Of a stretch of DNA of 64,000 bases, positions 15,649 to 24,319 are shown piece by piece. The notes beneath the pieces are model-generated. The model was not told the origin of the DNA. It searched no databases and worked only from the letters and a program-made list of their open reading frames with translations. The stretch comes from Streptomyces sp. Act143. Lineage in GTDB: Bacteria > Actinomycetota > Actinomycetes > Streptomycetales > Streptomycetaceae. Positions within the stretch are counted from its first letter, which is position 1; each line of letters opens with the position of its first letter. The position numbers and the translations under genes are program-made. The stretch is taken from positions 8,025,220 through 8,089,219 of the forward strand of contig NZ_QFRX01000001.1 of NCBI RefSeq assembly GCF_003143935.1. Direction: 5' to 3'.

Positions 15649-16077
15649 ATGACCACCGCCGGAGACATCATGCACCGCGGCGCCCAGTGGATCCCCGCAC
15701 ACGAGACCCTGGACCGCGCCGCCCAGCTGATGCGCGAGCTCAACGTCGGAGCCCTGCCCATCAGCGACGCGAACGAACGGCTCTGCGGCATCCTCACCGA
15801 CCGTGACATCGTCGTCGGCTGCGTGGCCATGGGCCACGACCCCGCCAAGGTCACCGCCGGTGAGATGGCCCAGGGGACACCCCGCTGGATCGACGCGGGC
15901 GCCGATGTCGGCGACGTGCTCCGGGAGATGCAGGACCACCAGATCCGCCGACTCCCCGTCATCGAGAACAAGCGCCTGGTCGGCATGATCAGCGAGGCCG
16001 ACCTGGCCCACCACCTGACGGAGGACCAGATCGCGGCCTGGGCGGAGAGCGTCTACGCGAAGAGCACCACGCGCTGA
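15649..16077 (+). CDS. Two-CBS-domain protein
   Basis: A 142-residue protein with ATG 15649 and ribosome binding site GGGAGGTA at 15637-15644. It is composed only of a pair of CBS motifs (about 8-62 and 75-132): VGALPISDANERLCGILTDR and IRRLPVIENKRLVGMISEAD. Such Bateman modules bind adenosine nucleotides (AMP, ATP, SAM) and act as sensors or by binding partner proteins. Free-standing CBS pairs are numerous in Streptomyces and most are uncharacterised. It converges on corA. Confidence 0.92.
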   Translation: MTTAGDIMHRGAQWIPAHETLDRAAQLMRELNVGALPISDANERLCGILTDRDIVVGCVAMGHDPAKVTAGEMAQGTPRWIDAGADVGDVLREMQDHQIRRLPVIENKRLVGMISEADLAHHLTEDQIAAWAESVYAKSTTR

Positions 16078-16104
16078 CCGACGCCGTCGTCGTCCCGGTG
16101 CTCC

Positions 16105-17232
16105 TCAGAGCCAGCCGTTGCGCCGGAACCCGCGGTACAGCACCAGGCACGCCACGGATATGACACCGAGGACCATCGGATATCCGAACGTCCAGTGCAG
16201 TTCCGGCATGTGCTCGAAGTTCATGCCGTACACCCCGCAGACCATCGTCGGCACGGCGACGATCGCCGCCCAGGCCGTGATCTTCCGCATGTCCTCGTTC
16301 TGCGCGACGGTCACCTGGGCTAGGTGTGCCTGAAGGATCGAGTTGAGGAGTTCGTCGAAGGCGGCGATCTGCTCCTTGGCGCGCAGCAGATGGTCGGAGA
16401 CGTCACGGAAGTAGGTCTGTATCTCCGAGCCGACCACCCGGATCGGCCGGGTGGACAGCTCCTCGATCGGGCGGGCGAGCGGCACCACGGCCCGCTTCAG
16501 TTCGAGGAGTTCCCGCTTGAGCTGGTAGATGCGGCCCGGGTCGGTCCGTGCGCCGTCCTGGGAGAAGACGTCTGTCTCGACCTGGTCGATGTCGCCCTGG
16601 ACCGCGTCGGTGACGCTCAGGTAGTCGTCGACGACGTGGTCCGCGATCGCGTGCAGTACCGCGGCCGGCCCCTTGGTGAGCTGCTGTGGGTCGGCCTCCA
16701 GCTCTTCGCGCAACGGGCCCAGTGAGCCATGCATCCCGTGGCGCACGGTGATCACGAAGTCCTCGCCGACGAAGACCATGATCTCGCCGGTGTTCACCAC
16801 CTCGCTCGTCGCCGTGAGTTCCTCGTGCTCCACGTAGCAGACCGTCTTGAACACCGCGAACAGTGTCTCGTCGTACCGCTCCAGCTTCGGACGCTGGTGC
16901 GCCTCGATCGCGTCCTCCACCGCCAGCGGGTGCAGTTCGAAGAGCTCCGCGATGCCCGCGAACTCCTGGTCCGTCGGCTCGTGGAGACCGAGCCAGACGA
17001 AACCGTCCCCGTGCTTGCGCACCTGCTCCACGGTGTCGACCAGGTCACCGCCGCCCGGCACCCGGGCCCCGTCCCGGTAGGACACGCAGTTCACCACCGA
17101 GGAGCCCAGGGGTGACCGGGCGGGATGACTCAGGTCGACGCGCGGTCGGCGCCGGGCCAGCCTCGCCACCCTGCGGAGACCGCCGACCCTGCCGAGGCTC
17201 GTGACCTTCCGCAGATTCCCTGCCATGGACAT
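16105..17232 (-). CDS. corA: CorA-family divalent cation channel
   Basis: A 375-residue protein. The large N-terminal cytoplasmic domain (about 45-300) includes HPLAVEDAIEAHQRPKLERY and ends in the long stalk helix. Two C-terminal membrane helices follow, the first closing with the signature GMNFEHMPEL near residue 335, and the protein ends in basic residues. CorA pentamers let Mg2+ (also Co2+, Ni2+) into the cell and close when cytoplasmic Mg2+ is high. The start at ATG 17232 has AAGGAGAT a few bases upstream. A second ATG at 17226 is possible. The basic first 35 residues (LRRVARLARRRPR) are longer than in enteric CorA. Confidence 0.93.
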   Translation of the reverse strand: MSMAGNLRKVTSLGRVGGLRRVARLARRRPRVDLSHPARSPLGSSVVNCVSYRDGARVPGGGDLVDTVEQVRKHGDGFVWLGLHEPTDQEFAGIAELFELHPLAVEDAIEAHQRPKLERYDETLFAVFKTVCYVEHEELTATSEVVNTGEIMVFVGEDFVITVRHGMHGSLGPLREELEADPQQLTKGPAAVLHAIADHVVDDYLSVTDAVQGDIDQVETDVFSQDGARTDPGRIYQLKRELLELKRAVVPLARPIEELSTRPIRVVGSEIQTYFRDVSDHLLRAKEQIAAFDELLNSILQAHLAQVTVAQNEDMRKITAWAAIVAVPTMVCGVYGMNFEHMPELHWTFGYPMVLGVISVACLVLYRGFRRNGWL

Positions 17233-17492
17233 CTGGATCTCCTTGCATGGATGCCCGCTCGTCGCATTGCTGCGCCCTGGCGTGCCAGTGTGCCAGCCTT
17301 GCGTGAGACGCGAGCAAGCCTGTGGGAGCAGGGCGTTCCGCTTTGTTCCCGCCTGTGGACGACGGGCTGGAAAGATGGTGCGGGGTGCTCGGGTACCCCA
17401 CCCCCGCCCCCACTCCTGGAGCCGGACCGCCGCACTGTCGCATCGGAGCGTCGACCATCGTGGACAAGCGGGACAACTGGGATGATCGCGAC

Positions 17493-18287
17493 ATGATGCG
17501 AACCGATGGGTATCTCCTCGACAACCGGCAGACCGAGGCCGGAGAGCGTTTCGACGCCTTCGCCTCCCTCTTCGACCCCACGACGTTCCGGCACCTCGAA
17601 GGATTCGGCATCGGACCCGGCTGGCGCTGCTGGGAGGTCGGCGCCGGCGGCGCGTCCGTGGTGTCCTGGCTGGCCAAGAAGGTGGGGCCGACCGGGCGGG
17701 TCGTCGCGACCGACATCGACACCTCCCGGATCGCCCCGGCCGCCCGGCCGCCGGTGGAGGTGCGGGTCCACGACGTCGGAGCGGAGGAGCCGCCGGGCGA
17801 GGGCTTCGACCTGGTGCACGCGAGGCTCGTGCTGGTCCATGTGCTGGACCGGGAGCGGGCGTTGCGGTCGATGATCGAGTCCCTGCGGCCCGGCGGACGG
17901 CTGCTGGTCGAGGACGCCGACCCCGCCCTGCAGCCCCTGACCTGCCCCGACGAACACGGTCCCGCCGAGCAGTTGGCGAACCGGCTGCGCACCGGCTTCC
18001 GCCGACTCCTCGCCGACCGCGGCGCCGACCTCTCCTACGGCCGCCGACTCCCGCGCCTCCTGCGGGAGGCCGGTCTGTGCCGGGTGGAGGCCGACGCCTA
18101 CTTCCCGCTCACCTCACCCGCCTGCGCGGCCCTGGAATCCGCCACGATCCGGCAGGTCCGCACCGACCTCGTCACGGCGGGCCTGGCCACGGACGAGGAG
18201 ATCGACCGACACCTGGCGAACGTCGCGTCGGGCGCGATGGACCTGGCGACGGCACCGATGATCTCGGCGTGGGGGCGGAAGGCATAG
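17493..18287 (+). CDS. Class I SAM-dependent methyltransferase
   Basis: A 264-residue protein starting MMRTDGYLLDNRQTEAGERF. Motif I is CWEVGAGGASVVSWLA, the acidic residue ending the second strand is in VVATDID, and LRPGGRLLVEDADP is motif III. This is a Rossmann-type methyltransferase of the ubiquinone/menaquinone-methyltransferase-like group. The acceptor is unknown. ATG 17493 was chosen because upstream codons are not coding-like and the family begins here. No clear ribosome binding site is present. No biosynthetic partner genes are adjacent. Confidence 0.88.
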   Translation: MMRTDGYLLDNRQTEAGERFDAFASLFDPTTFRHLEGFGIGPGWRCWEVGAGGASVVSWLAKKVGPTGRVVATDIDTSRIAPAARPPVEVRVHDVGAEEPPGEGFDLVHARLVLVHVLDRERALRSMIESLRPGGRLLVEDADPALQPLTCPDEHGPAEQLANRLRTGFRRLLADRGADLSYGRRLPRLLREAGLCRVEADAYFPLTSPACAALESATIRQVRTDLVTAGLATDEEIDRHLANVASGAMDLATAPMISAWGRKA

Positions 18288-18329
18288 GGGAGTCGGGCGG
18301 AGGAGGGGGCGCGAGGCCCGGCCACCCGA

Positions 18330-19577
18330 CTACCGCGGCGCCCACCCCTGCCCATGAGGTGACGTTCCGCCGGTGCTGGGTCCGGATCGTCGCTCCGCCG
18401 GCGGCCTGCCTCCCACCGCCTCGACCGCTCTCGCCCCCGCCCGGCACCCTTCCCGCGCCGCGTCCTCCGCTTCGGCACCGGTGAGGAGGGCGGCGAGGAA
18501 CGCGCCGGTGAACGCGTCGCCGGCCCCCGTCGTGTCGGTGGGAGTGGCCGGGACCGCGGGGACACGGGCGGACACGGTGCCCGAGCGGGCCACCAGCGCA
18601 CCGTCCGAACCCTGCTTGGCGACCACCAGCGGAACATGACGGCTGAGCTTGGCCGCCGCGTCCTCCGCATCGGGCAACCCCGTGAGCAGGTACGCCTCGT
18701 CGCGGCTGGGAAGGAGGATGTCGATCCCCTCCACGAGCGTGAGGAACCGGTCGACGCCCAGCTTGTCGAGGAACCCCGCCGACGCCGGATCCAGGCTCAC
18801 CGGCACTCCGCGCGCGCGTGCCGCCTCCAGAGCCACCGCCACGAACGCCCGGCTCGGCGCGGCGAACAGCAGATAACCCGACAGGTGCAGCCGAGCCACC
18901 CCGTCGAGCAGCGCGTCCGACCAGTCGTCCGCATCGAGCCGCAGGGAGGCCCCGCTGTCCGTGAGCAGCGTCCGTTCGGCGGCGGCATCGGTGTCGACGA
19001 GGCAGATCACCGTGCCGGTCGGCGCCTCCGGGTCGACGACGAGCCGGGGCCGCACCCCGCATGCCGTCAGCTCCCGCTCGTGCCAGGCTGCCCCCTCCGT
19101 GCCCACCCGGCCGAGCAGCCGGACCTCGCCGCCGCCCCAATGTGCCGCCCAGCAGGCCACGTTGGCACCGGCCCCACCGGGCAGCGTCCGGATCGCCGCG
19201 ACCGTGTCCGTCCGCGCCGCGAGCGGCCCCCGATGCCGGGCGACGACATCCGTGATGACGTCCCCGACAACCAGCAAGGCCCCGGACGCCGGACCAACGC
19301 ACGCCACCTCGCGCTGAGGCTCCTCGAGTGAGCCGGTGGACGCACCCGTGTTCCCGCGTCTCTTGAGTGAGCCGGTGGGTGCGTCGGCGTTCCCGTGCCT
19401 CTCGGGTGAGCCGGTGGATGCGCCGGCGTTCCCGTGCCTCTCGGGTGAGCCGGTGGATGCGCCGGCGTTCCCGTGCCTCTCGGGTGAGCCGGTGGGTGCG
19501 TCGGCGTTCCCGTGCCTCTCGGGTGAGCCGACGGACATGCCCGCGTCTTCGTGCCCCTCGGGTGAGCCGACCGGCAT
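18330..19577 (-). CDS. PfkB-family sugar kinase (probable pseudouridine kinase) with repeat extension
   Basis: A 415-residue protein. The ATG at 19577 is preceded by GGGGAGG, a strong site that places an unusual N-terminal extension in the product: about 85 residues made of six 13-residue repeats such as GSPERHGNADAPT. The catalytic PfkB domain starts near GALLVVGDVITDVVARHRG. It includes LPGGAGANVACWAA and the C-terminal signature DTTGAGDAFTGAFLAAL with the catalytic Asp and anion hole. PfkB kinases of this family are usually about 300 residues. The upstream gene on the same strand encodes pseudouridine-5'-phosphate glycosidase, so the kinase probably makes pseudouridine 5'-phosphate for it. 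Confidence 0.85.
   Translation of the reverse strand: MPVGSPEGHEDAGMSVGSPERHGNADAPTGSPERHGNAGASTGSPERHGNAGASTGSPERHGNADAPTGSLKRRGNTGASTGSLEEPQREVACVGPASGALLVVGDVITDVVARHRGPLAARTDTVAAIRTLPGGAGANVACWAAHWGGGEVRLLGRVGTEGAAWHERELTACGVRPRLVVDPEAPTGTVICLVDTDAAAERTLLTDSGASLRLDADDWSDALLDGVARLHLSGYLLFAAPSRAFVAVALEAARARGVPVSLDPASAGFLDKLGVDRFLTLVEGIDILLPSRDEAYLLTGLPDAEDAAAKLSRHVPLVVAKQGSDGALVARSGTVSARVPAVPATPTDTTGAGDAFTGAFLAALLTGAEAEDAAREGCRAGARAVEAVGGRPPAERRSGPSTGGTSPHGQGWAPR
19323..19577 (-). repeat. Six and a half in-frame 39-bp tandem repeats at the 5' end of the kinase gene
   Basis: Units at 19323, 19362, 19401, 19440, 19479 and 19518, each 39 bp and built on CTCGGGTGAGCCGGTGGATG, with a partial copy at 19557-19577. 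The two central units (19401-19439 and 19440-19478) are identical, a sign of recent duplication. Each encodes 13 residues. Confidence 0.9.
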
Positions 19578-19648
19578 CGCTGCCTCCCCAGGGCCCTGCG
19601 AACCACCGGTGGATGCCGTCCCGCCCCCGACCCCCTCGCCGCGCACCG

Positions 19649-20557
19649 CTACACCCCGGCCCAGGCCGCCGCGATCCGTCCCGCCAACCGCACATTGCCG
19701 CGCACCGCCGCCAGATTCGCGCTCAGCGAGGCGCCGTCGGTGTGCCGTACCAGGTAGTCGAGCAGGAACGGCGTGACCCCCTGGCCCGTGACGCCCTGCT
19801 CCTCGCACGCGTGCAGCGCGTCGGCCAGTACGCGCGCGTGCAGCTCGGGATCCAACTGCTCCGACTCGGGGACGGGATGGGCGACGATCAGCGCCGACTC
19901 GGTTCCGCCCACGGCGTCCTGAGCTCGCATCACCTCGGCCACCTGCTCCGGGGTGTTCAGCGTCCAGTCCACCGGGTGGCCCGAGTCGGACAGATAGAAG
20001 CCGGGGAAGTGACCCGTCCCGTACCCGGCCACCGCCACGCCCAGTGTCTCCAGCCGCTGCAGCGTCGCCGGCACGTCCAGGATCGACTTCACGCCCGCGC
20101 ACACCACCGTGATCCGCGTACGCGCCAGCAGCCCGAGGTCGGCCGACTCGTCCTGCGTCACCGTCCACTCCCGGTGCACCCCGCCGAGCCCGCCCGTCGC
20201 GAACACCCGGACGCCCGCCAGCGCCGCGAGCAGCGCGGTCGCCGACACCGTGGTCGCCCCGCTGGCCCCGGCAGCCACCGCGAGCGGCAGATCGCGATGC
20301 CCCAGCTTGCGCATCCCGTCCTCGTTGGCGACCCGCTCCAACTGCTGCTTGTCCAGGCCGACATGAGGCCGCCCGTCCAGCACCGCGATCGTCGCGGGAA
20401 CGGCGCCCTCCTGCCGTACGACGTCCTCCAGCTCCAGCGCCACCTGGAGGTTGCGCGGTCGCGGCAACCCGTGCGCGATGATCGTCGACTCCAGGGCCAC
20501 CACGGGTCGACGCGCGTCAATCGCCTCGCGCACTTCTTCGGAAACCACCAGCACCAC
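19649..20557 (-). CDS. psuG: Pseudouridine-5'-phosphate glycosidase
   Basis: A 302-residue protein. The GTG at 20557 has AGGAGG seven bases upstream. Highly characteristic of the PsuG/IndA family are VALESTIIAHGLPRPRNL, PATIAVLDGRPHVGL, GHRDLPLAVAAGASGATTVS, VFATGGLGGVHR and VAGYGTGHFPGFYLSDSG. The enzyme splits pseudouridine 5'-phosphate reversibly to uracil and ribose 5-phosphate, so together with the PfkB kinase 71 bp downstream it forms a route for salvage of pseudouridine from RNA turnover. In Streptomyces a homologue is also linked to C-nucleoside antibiotics, but no such cluster is here. Confidence 0.93.
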   Translation of the reverse strand: MVLVVSEEVREAIDARRPVVALESTIIAHGLPRPRNLQVALELEDVVRQEGAVPATIAVLDGRPHVGLDKQQLERVANEDGMRKLGHRDLPLAVAAGASGATTVSATALLAALAGVRVFATGGLGGVHREWTVTQDESADLGLLARTRITVVCAGVKSILDVPATLQRLETLGVAVAGYGTGHFPGFYLSDSGHPVDWTLNTPEQVAEVMRAQDAVGGTESALIVAHPVPESEQLDPELHARVLADALHACEEQGVTGQGVTPFLLDYLVRHTDGASLSANLAAVRGNVRLAGRIAAAWAGV

Positions 20558-20656
20558 GCGCCTGCCTCCTGTCGATCGTCCTTCCCTCATCTCTGGCGGG
20601 CGGCACGCCCGGCCAAACCCTTGCGGGGCGGCGGAGGCGACACCAGCCTGGGGTGC

Positions 20657-21085
20657 ATGACGGACAACTCGACACGTCTCGACCATGTCGTCCTCTGGGT
20701 GCGGGACCCGGTGGCGTCGGCCGACTTCTACGAGAAAGCGGTCGGCATGCAGCCCCTGAGGGTCGCCGACTTCGCCGCCGGTACCGCGCCCTTCCCTTCC
20801 GTGCGGCTCAACGACGAGACCATCTTCGACCTCGCGCCGACGGCCGGAGCGAGCCACGCGACGATGCTCCCCGGCGCCGCCGACAGCGCGGGCCACCCGG
20901 TCAACCACATCTGCCTGGCCCTGCCGGGCGACGACTTCGACGCGCTCCGCACCCGCCTGGAGGAACGCGCGGTGCCGGTCTCGGAGATCCACCACGACTC
21001 CTACGGCGCCCGCGGCACGGCCCCGCGCAGCTTCTACTTCCGCGATCCGGACCAGAACATCTTCGAGGTACGGCACTACGACTGA
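20657..21085 (+). CDS. VOC (glyoxalase/bleomycin resistance) family protein
   Basis: A 142-residue protein starting MTDNSTRLDHVVLWVRDP. It has two beta-alpha-beta-beta-beta units (about 7-65 and 83-140). Metal-ligand-like residues are the His in LDHVV, the Glu in NDETIFDL, the His in VNHICLAL and the final Glu in NIFEVRHYD, so metal-dependent catalysis (glyoxalase, dioxygenase or fosfomycin-type transferase) is possible. It is a small cytosolic dimeric enzyme of unknown substrate. It converges on the formaldehyde dehydrogenase gene. Confidence 0.9.
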   Translation: MTDNSTRLDHVVLWVRDPVASADFYEKAVGMQPLRVADFAAGTAPFPSVRLNDETIFDLAPTAGASHATMLPGAADSAGHPVNHICLALPGDDFDALRTRLEERAVPVSEIHHDSYGARGTAPRSFYFRDPDQNIFEVRHYD

Positions 21086-21090
21086 CCCGC

Positions 21091-21131
21091 GCGCGAGGGG
21101 GCCCGCGCACGCGTGGACCCCCTTCGGGCGC
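21091..21131. terminator. Candidate bidirectional terminator between convergent genes
   Basis: The short spacer can fold with GGGGG followed by CCC pairing to GGACCCCC and with GCGC ends, giving an imperfect hairpin usable from both sides. Confidence 0.4.
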
Positions 21132-21132
21132 G

Positions 21133-22365
21133 TCAGACCGGCCGTACGCCCTTGAGCGCCCCGTGCGGGTCGAGCACGTACTTGCGGCTGGCGCCCTGGT
21201 CGAACTCGGCGTAGCCGCGCGGTGCGTCCTCGATGCCGATGACGGTCGCGTTGACCGCCTTGGCGATGTGCACGCGCTCGTGCAGGATCGCCATCATCAG
21301 GCCCCGGTGGTACTTCATCACCGGGCACTGACCGGTGGTGAACCGGTGGCTCTTGGCCCAGCCGAGCCCCAGCCGTACCTTCAGCGTCCCGGCCTTGGCG
21401 TCCTCGTCGACCCCGCCGGGATCGTCCGTGACGTACAGGCCGGGGATGCCGAGGGCGCCGCCCGCGCGGGTGAGGCCCATCAGCGAGTTGAGGACCGTGG
21501 CGGGCGCCTCCTGCGCCTCCGGGCCGTGGGCCCGGGCCTCGAAGCCGACCGCGTCGACCGCGGCGTCCACCTCGGGCTCGCCGACGATCTGCGCGATCTG
21601 CTCGTCCACGCTGCCGCTCGAGACGTCGACGGTCTCGCACCCGAAGCTGCGTGCCTGGGCGAGCCGCTCGGCGTTGAGGTCGCCGACGATGACGACCGCG
21701 GCGCCCAGCAGCTGCGCGGACGCGGCCGCCGCCAGTCCGACCGGCCCCGCCCCGGCGACGTACACCGTCGAACCCACCCCGGCGCCCGAACTCACCACGC
21801 CGTGGAAACCGGTCGGGAAGATGTCCGACAGCATGGTCAGATCGAGCAGCTTCGCGCGGGCCTGGTCCCGGTCCGGGAACTTGAGCAGGTTGAAGTCCGC
21901 GTACGGCACCATGGCGTACTCGGCCTGACCGCCGACCCAGCCGCCCATGTCGACATATCCGTAGGCCGCCCCGGGCCGGGCCGGGTTGACGTTCAGACAG
22001 ATGCCGGTGGCGCGTTCCTTGCAGTTGCGGCACCGCCCGCAGGCGATGTTGAACGGTACGGAGACGATGTCGCCCACGTCGATCGTCTCGACGTCCGGCC
22101 CCCGTTCGACGACCTCTCCGGTGATCTCGTGTCCGAGGACCAGCCCCTCGGGTGCGGTCGTCCGCCCGCGCACCATGTGCTGGTCGCTGCCGCAGATGTT
22201 GCTGGCGAGCACCTTGAGGATCACACCGTGCCGGCACTTCCGGCCGACGTTCTCGGGTGCGACGCCCGGCCCGTCCTGCAGTTCGAGTGTCGGGTAGTCG
22301 ATGGTCCTGACCTCCACCGCGCCCGGCTTGAGATACGCGACTGCCCTGTTTCCGCTTCCGCTCAT
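21133..22365 (-). CDS. fdhA: Glutathione-independent formaldehyde dehydrogenase
   Basis: A 410-residue zinc-dependent medium-chain dehydrogenase. The catalytic zinc region is ASNICGSDQHMVRGRT with LGHEITGEVVERG. The structural zinc lobe is CGRCRNCKERATGIC. The long insertion GYVDMGGWVGGQAEY and the NAD-binding VYVAGAGPVGLAAAA are those of the Pseudomonas-type enzyme that oxidises formaldehyde without a thiol cofactor, carrying bound NAD and able to dismutate aldehydes. It probably detoxifies formaldehyde or related aldehydes. ATG 22365 gives the family's full length. The next gene on this strand (ogt, upstream) also deals with alkyl damage, which may be chance. Confidence 0.93.
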   Translation of the reverse strand: MSGSGNRAVAYLKPGAVEVRTIDYPTLELQDGPGVAPENVGRKCRHGVILKVLASNICGSDQHMVRGRTTAPEGLVLGHEITGEVVERGPDVETIDVGDIVSVPFNIACGRCRNCKERATGICLNVNPARPGAAYGYVDMGGWVGGQAEYAMVPYADFNLLKFPDRDQARAKLLDLTMLSDIFPTGFHGVVSSGAGVGSTVYVAGAGPVGLAAAASAQLLGAAVVIVGDLNAERLAQARSFGCETVDVSSGSVDEQIAQIVGEPEVDAAVDAVGFEARAHGPEAQEAPATVLNSLMGLTRAGGALGIPGLYVTDDPGGVDEDAKAGTLKVRLGLGWAKSHRFTTGQCPVMKYHRGLMMAILHERVHIAKAVNATVIGIEDAPRGYAEFDQGASRKYVLDPHGALKGVRPV

Positions 22366-22532
22366 GCGTGATCGCCGTCCCTTCGGCTCCGATGTCTTCG
22401 GATGCCAGTGGCTGTGCGCATGGCGGAGTCTGCTACCGCGGCGGCCTTCCGGCCAGCCGTCGCGCGCGGACCGGGTCGACCGCTGTCAGCGGCATGCCAC
22501 CGAGGAGGTGGACCGCCCCTCTGAGCAGCCGC

Positions 22533-23087
22533 TCAGAACAGCGGCTCGGGAAGCACCCCCTCCAGGGCGAGCAGCTGCCGCTTGGTCTCCAGCCCGCCCC
22601 CGAACCCGCCGATCCCGCCGTCGCTCTCCACGACCCGGTGGCAGGGCACGACCACCGGCAGCGGGTTGGAGCCCATCGCCACCCCGACCGCCTGAGCCGC
22701 ACCCGGCTGGCCCACCCGCCCGGCCAGATCGCCGTACCCCACGACGCTGCCGTACGGCACCCCGGCCGCCAGCTCGCGCAGCACCTGCCGGTTGAACCCG
22801 GAGATCAGCGACCAGTCCAAGGGCAGCTCGAAATCGCGCCGCTGACCCGCGAAGTACGCCTTCACCTGGCGTATCGGCTCGGCCAGCAGCGGTGAGCCGG
22901 GCTCTTCGACGGGTTCGCAGCCCAGCCGGGAGGCGAGCCGGTCGAGCGTGTTGGCGCGCACCGCGTCGGTCGCGTGGAACACGACATTGACGAGGCCGTC
23001 GCGGGTCGCGGCCAGCAGCAGGGGGCCGATGCCGGTGTCGACGACGGCCCAAACGACCCGCTGCTCGTTCTGCCCATGGCTGTCCAT
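22533..23087 (-). CDS. ogt: Methylated-DNA--protein-cysteine methyltransferase
   Basis: A 184-residue protein. The C-terminal domain carries the active-site motif VVPCHRVV with C149, preceded by the helix-turn-helix region YGSVVGYGDLAGRVG and the helix GAAQAVGVAMGSNPL. It removes alkyl groups from O6-alkylguanine by a suicide transfer to the cysteine. The ATG at 23087 lies 7 bp downstream of a TACGGT -10 element, so the mRNA is probably leaderless. The promoter matches the RecA-independent damage-promoter consensus exactly (23094-23116) and is almost identical to that of uvrB. Confidence 0.95.
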   Translation of the reverse strand: MDSHGQNEQRVVWAVVDTGIGPLLLAATRDGLVNVVFHATDAVRANTLDRLASRLGCEPVEEPGSPLLAEPIRQVKAYFAGQRRDFELPLDWSLISGFNRQVLRELAAGVPYGSVVGYGDLAGRVGQPGAAQAVGVAMGSNPLPVVVPCHRVVESDGGIGGFGGGLETKRQLLALEGVLPEPLF

Positions 23088-23093
23088 GCGCCC

Positions 23094-23116
23094 ACCGTAC
23101 GACCCGCCACTGACAA
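23094..23116 (-). promoter_or_regulatory. RecA-NDp/PafBC-type damage promoter of ogt
   Basis: On the minus strand TTGTCAGTG (23116-23108), eight bases, then TACGGT (23099-23094). This fits TTGTCRGTG-N8-TAnnnT at every defined position. The start codon follows six bases after the -10. Confidence 0.85.
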
Positions 23117-23153
23117 CGACCCGCGGGCCGGCCCCGCCCGCCGTCCTGGCGGC

Positions 23154-24029
23154 TCAGGACCCGCCGGTCGCGTCCCGCACCACGTCCGGCTTGTTGGTGA
23201 TGACGCCGTCGACGCCGTACCCGGCGACCCGGCGGGCCGTCTCCGCGTCGTTGACGGTCCAGGTGCAGAGCTCCAGCGGCTTGCCGTGCGCCCCGTCGAA
23301 AGCGTGCACGGTGGCGACGTACCCGGCGGTGATGGTGCTGTGGGAGGGGTTGATCTGGTCGGTGAACCTCGCGTAGGCGGACAGCTCCGCCACGGACGGC
23401 GTACCGAGGATGCCGGTCTTGACGCCGGGCTTCAGTTCGTGGACGGTCCGCACGCTGTCCACGCTGAAGCTCTGCACGATCAGTCGGCTCGCGCGGTGCC
23501 GCCGGTCGAGCCAGCCCTCGTTGGCGAGGACCTTCAGGGTCTGCTGCTCGATGCCCGGATAGAGGGCGGGGTTCTTGATCTCCAGGAGCAGCTTCTGGCG
23601 GTTGCGGTCGACCCGGTGCACGTACTGCTCCAGGGTCGGCACGCGCGCGCCCGCGTAGGACGGGCCGAACCAGCTTCCCGCGTCGAGGCGCGCGATCTCG
23701 GCGGCGGTGAAATCCTTCACCTTCCACGGGGACCGGCCGGGGAAGACCTCCTCGACGTCGGTGGTGCGCCGGAGGCTGTCGTCGTGGATGACGACGAGCT
23801 CGCCGTCCTTGGTGCGCTGGACGTCGTTCTCGACCCAGCGGATGCCCATCCGGGCCGCGGTGTCGACGGCGGCCAGAGTGTTCTCGGGCGCGTAGGCGGA
23901 GGCGCCCCGGTGCGCGATGACCGTGGGCCGTTCGCCGTCCTCGGCGGCCCGGACGTCGGAGGAGGGGAGCAGGAGGGTGGCGGCCCCCAGGAGCGCGGTG
24001 GTCGTGGCGGCAACTGCGCGCGCGTGCAT
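23154..24029 (-). CDS. Secreted glycerophosphodiester phosphodiesterase
   Basis: A 291-residue protein starting MHARAVAATTTALLGAATLL at ATG 24029, with AAGGAG upstream. A signal peptide (about 1-29, cleavage likely at VRA-AED) exports it. The mature part is a GDPD TIM barrel: VIAHRGASAYAPENT (catalytic His and metal ligands), WVENDVQRTKDGELVVIHDD (second His and Glu/Asp ligands), LLLEIKNP and a final GVDGVITNKPD. It hydrolyses glycerophosphodiesters from deacylated phospholipids, or teichoic acid, outside the cell, supplying glycerol 3-phosphate and phosphate. Pho-type regulation is plausible, but no PHO box was recognised. Confidence 0.93.
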   Translation of the reverse strand: MHARAVAATTTALLGAATLLLPSSDVRAAEDGERPTVIAHRGASAYAPENTLAAVDTAARMGIRWVENDVQRTKDGELVVIHDDSLRRTTDVEEVFPGRSPWKVKDFTAAEIARLDAGSWFGPSYAGARVPTLEQYVHRVDRNRQKLLLEIKNPALYPGIEQQTLKVLANEGWLDRRHRASRLIVQSFSVDSVRTVHELKPGVKTGILGTPSVAELSAYARFTDQINPSHSTITAGYVATVHAFDGAHGKPLELCTWTVNDAETARRVAGYGVDGVITNKPDVVRDATGGS

Positions 24030-24319
24030 GCGTACTCCTTGCGTCGAGCGTGCACGGACAGCTCCACTGTGACAGCAGAGGGTCAACAGGAGGGGAGTAC
24101 AGAATGGCCACAGACTGAATGGAGTTGCCCAACTCCGCTCACCGGTGCCGCACAACTGCGGCAACGGCGTGGCAAGGGCGTGTTTCTTTGCCGGAAAATC
24201 GTTCGACCATTCCGGTGGGGGTCATACTCTTCGCCTCAACCCTGACCGCTCCAGCGGTCCTGGGAGGGGGCGTATTTCAGCACATTCCGGGACGCAAGAA
24301 GGCGGAAGGGTAGCCGCGC

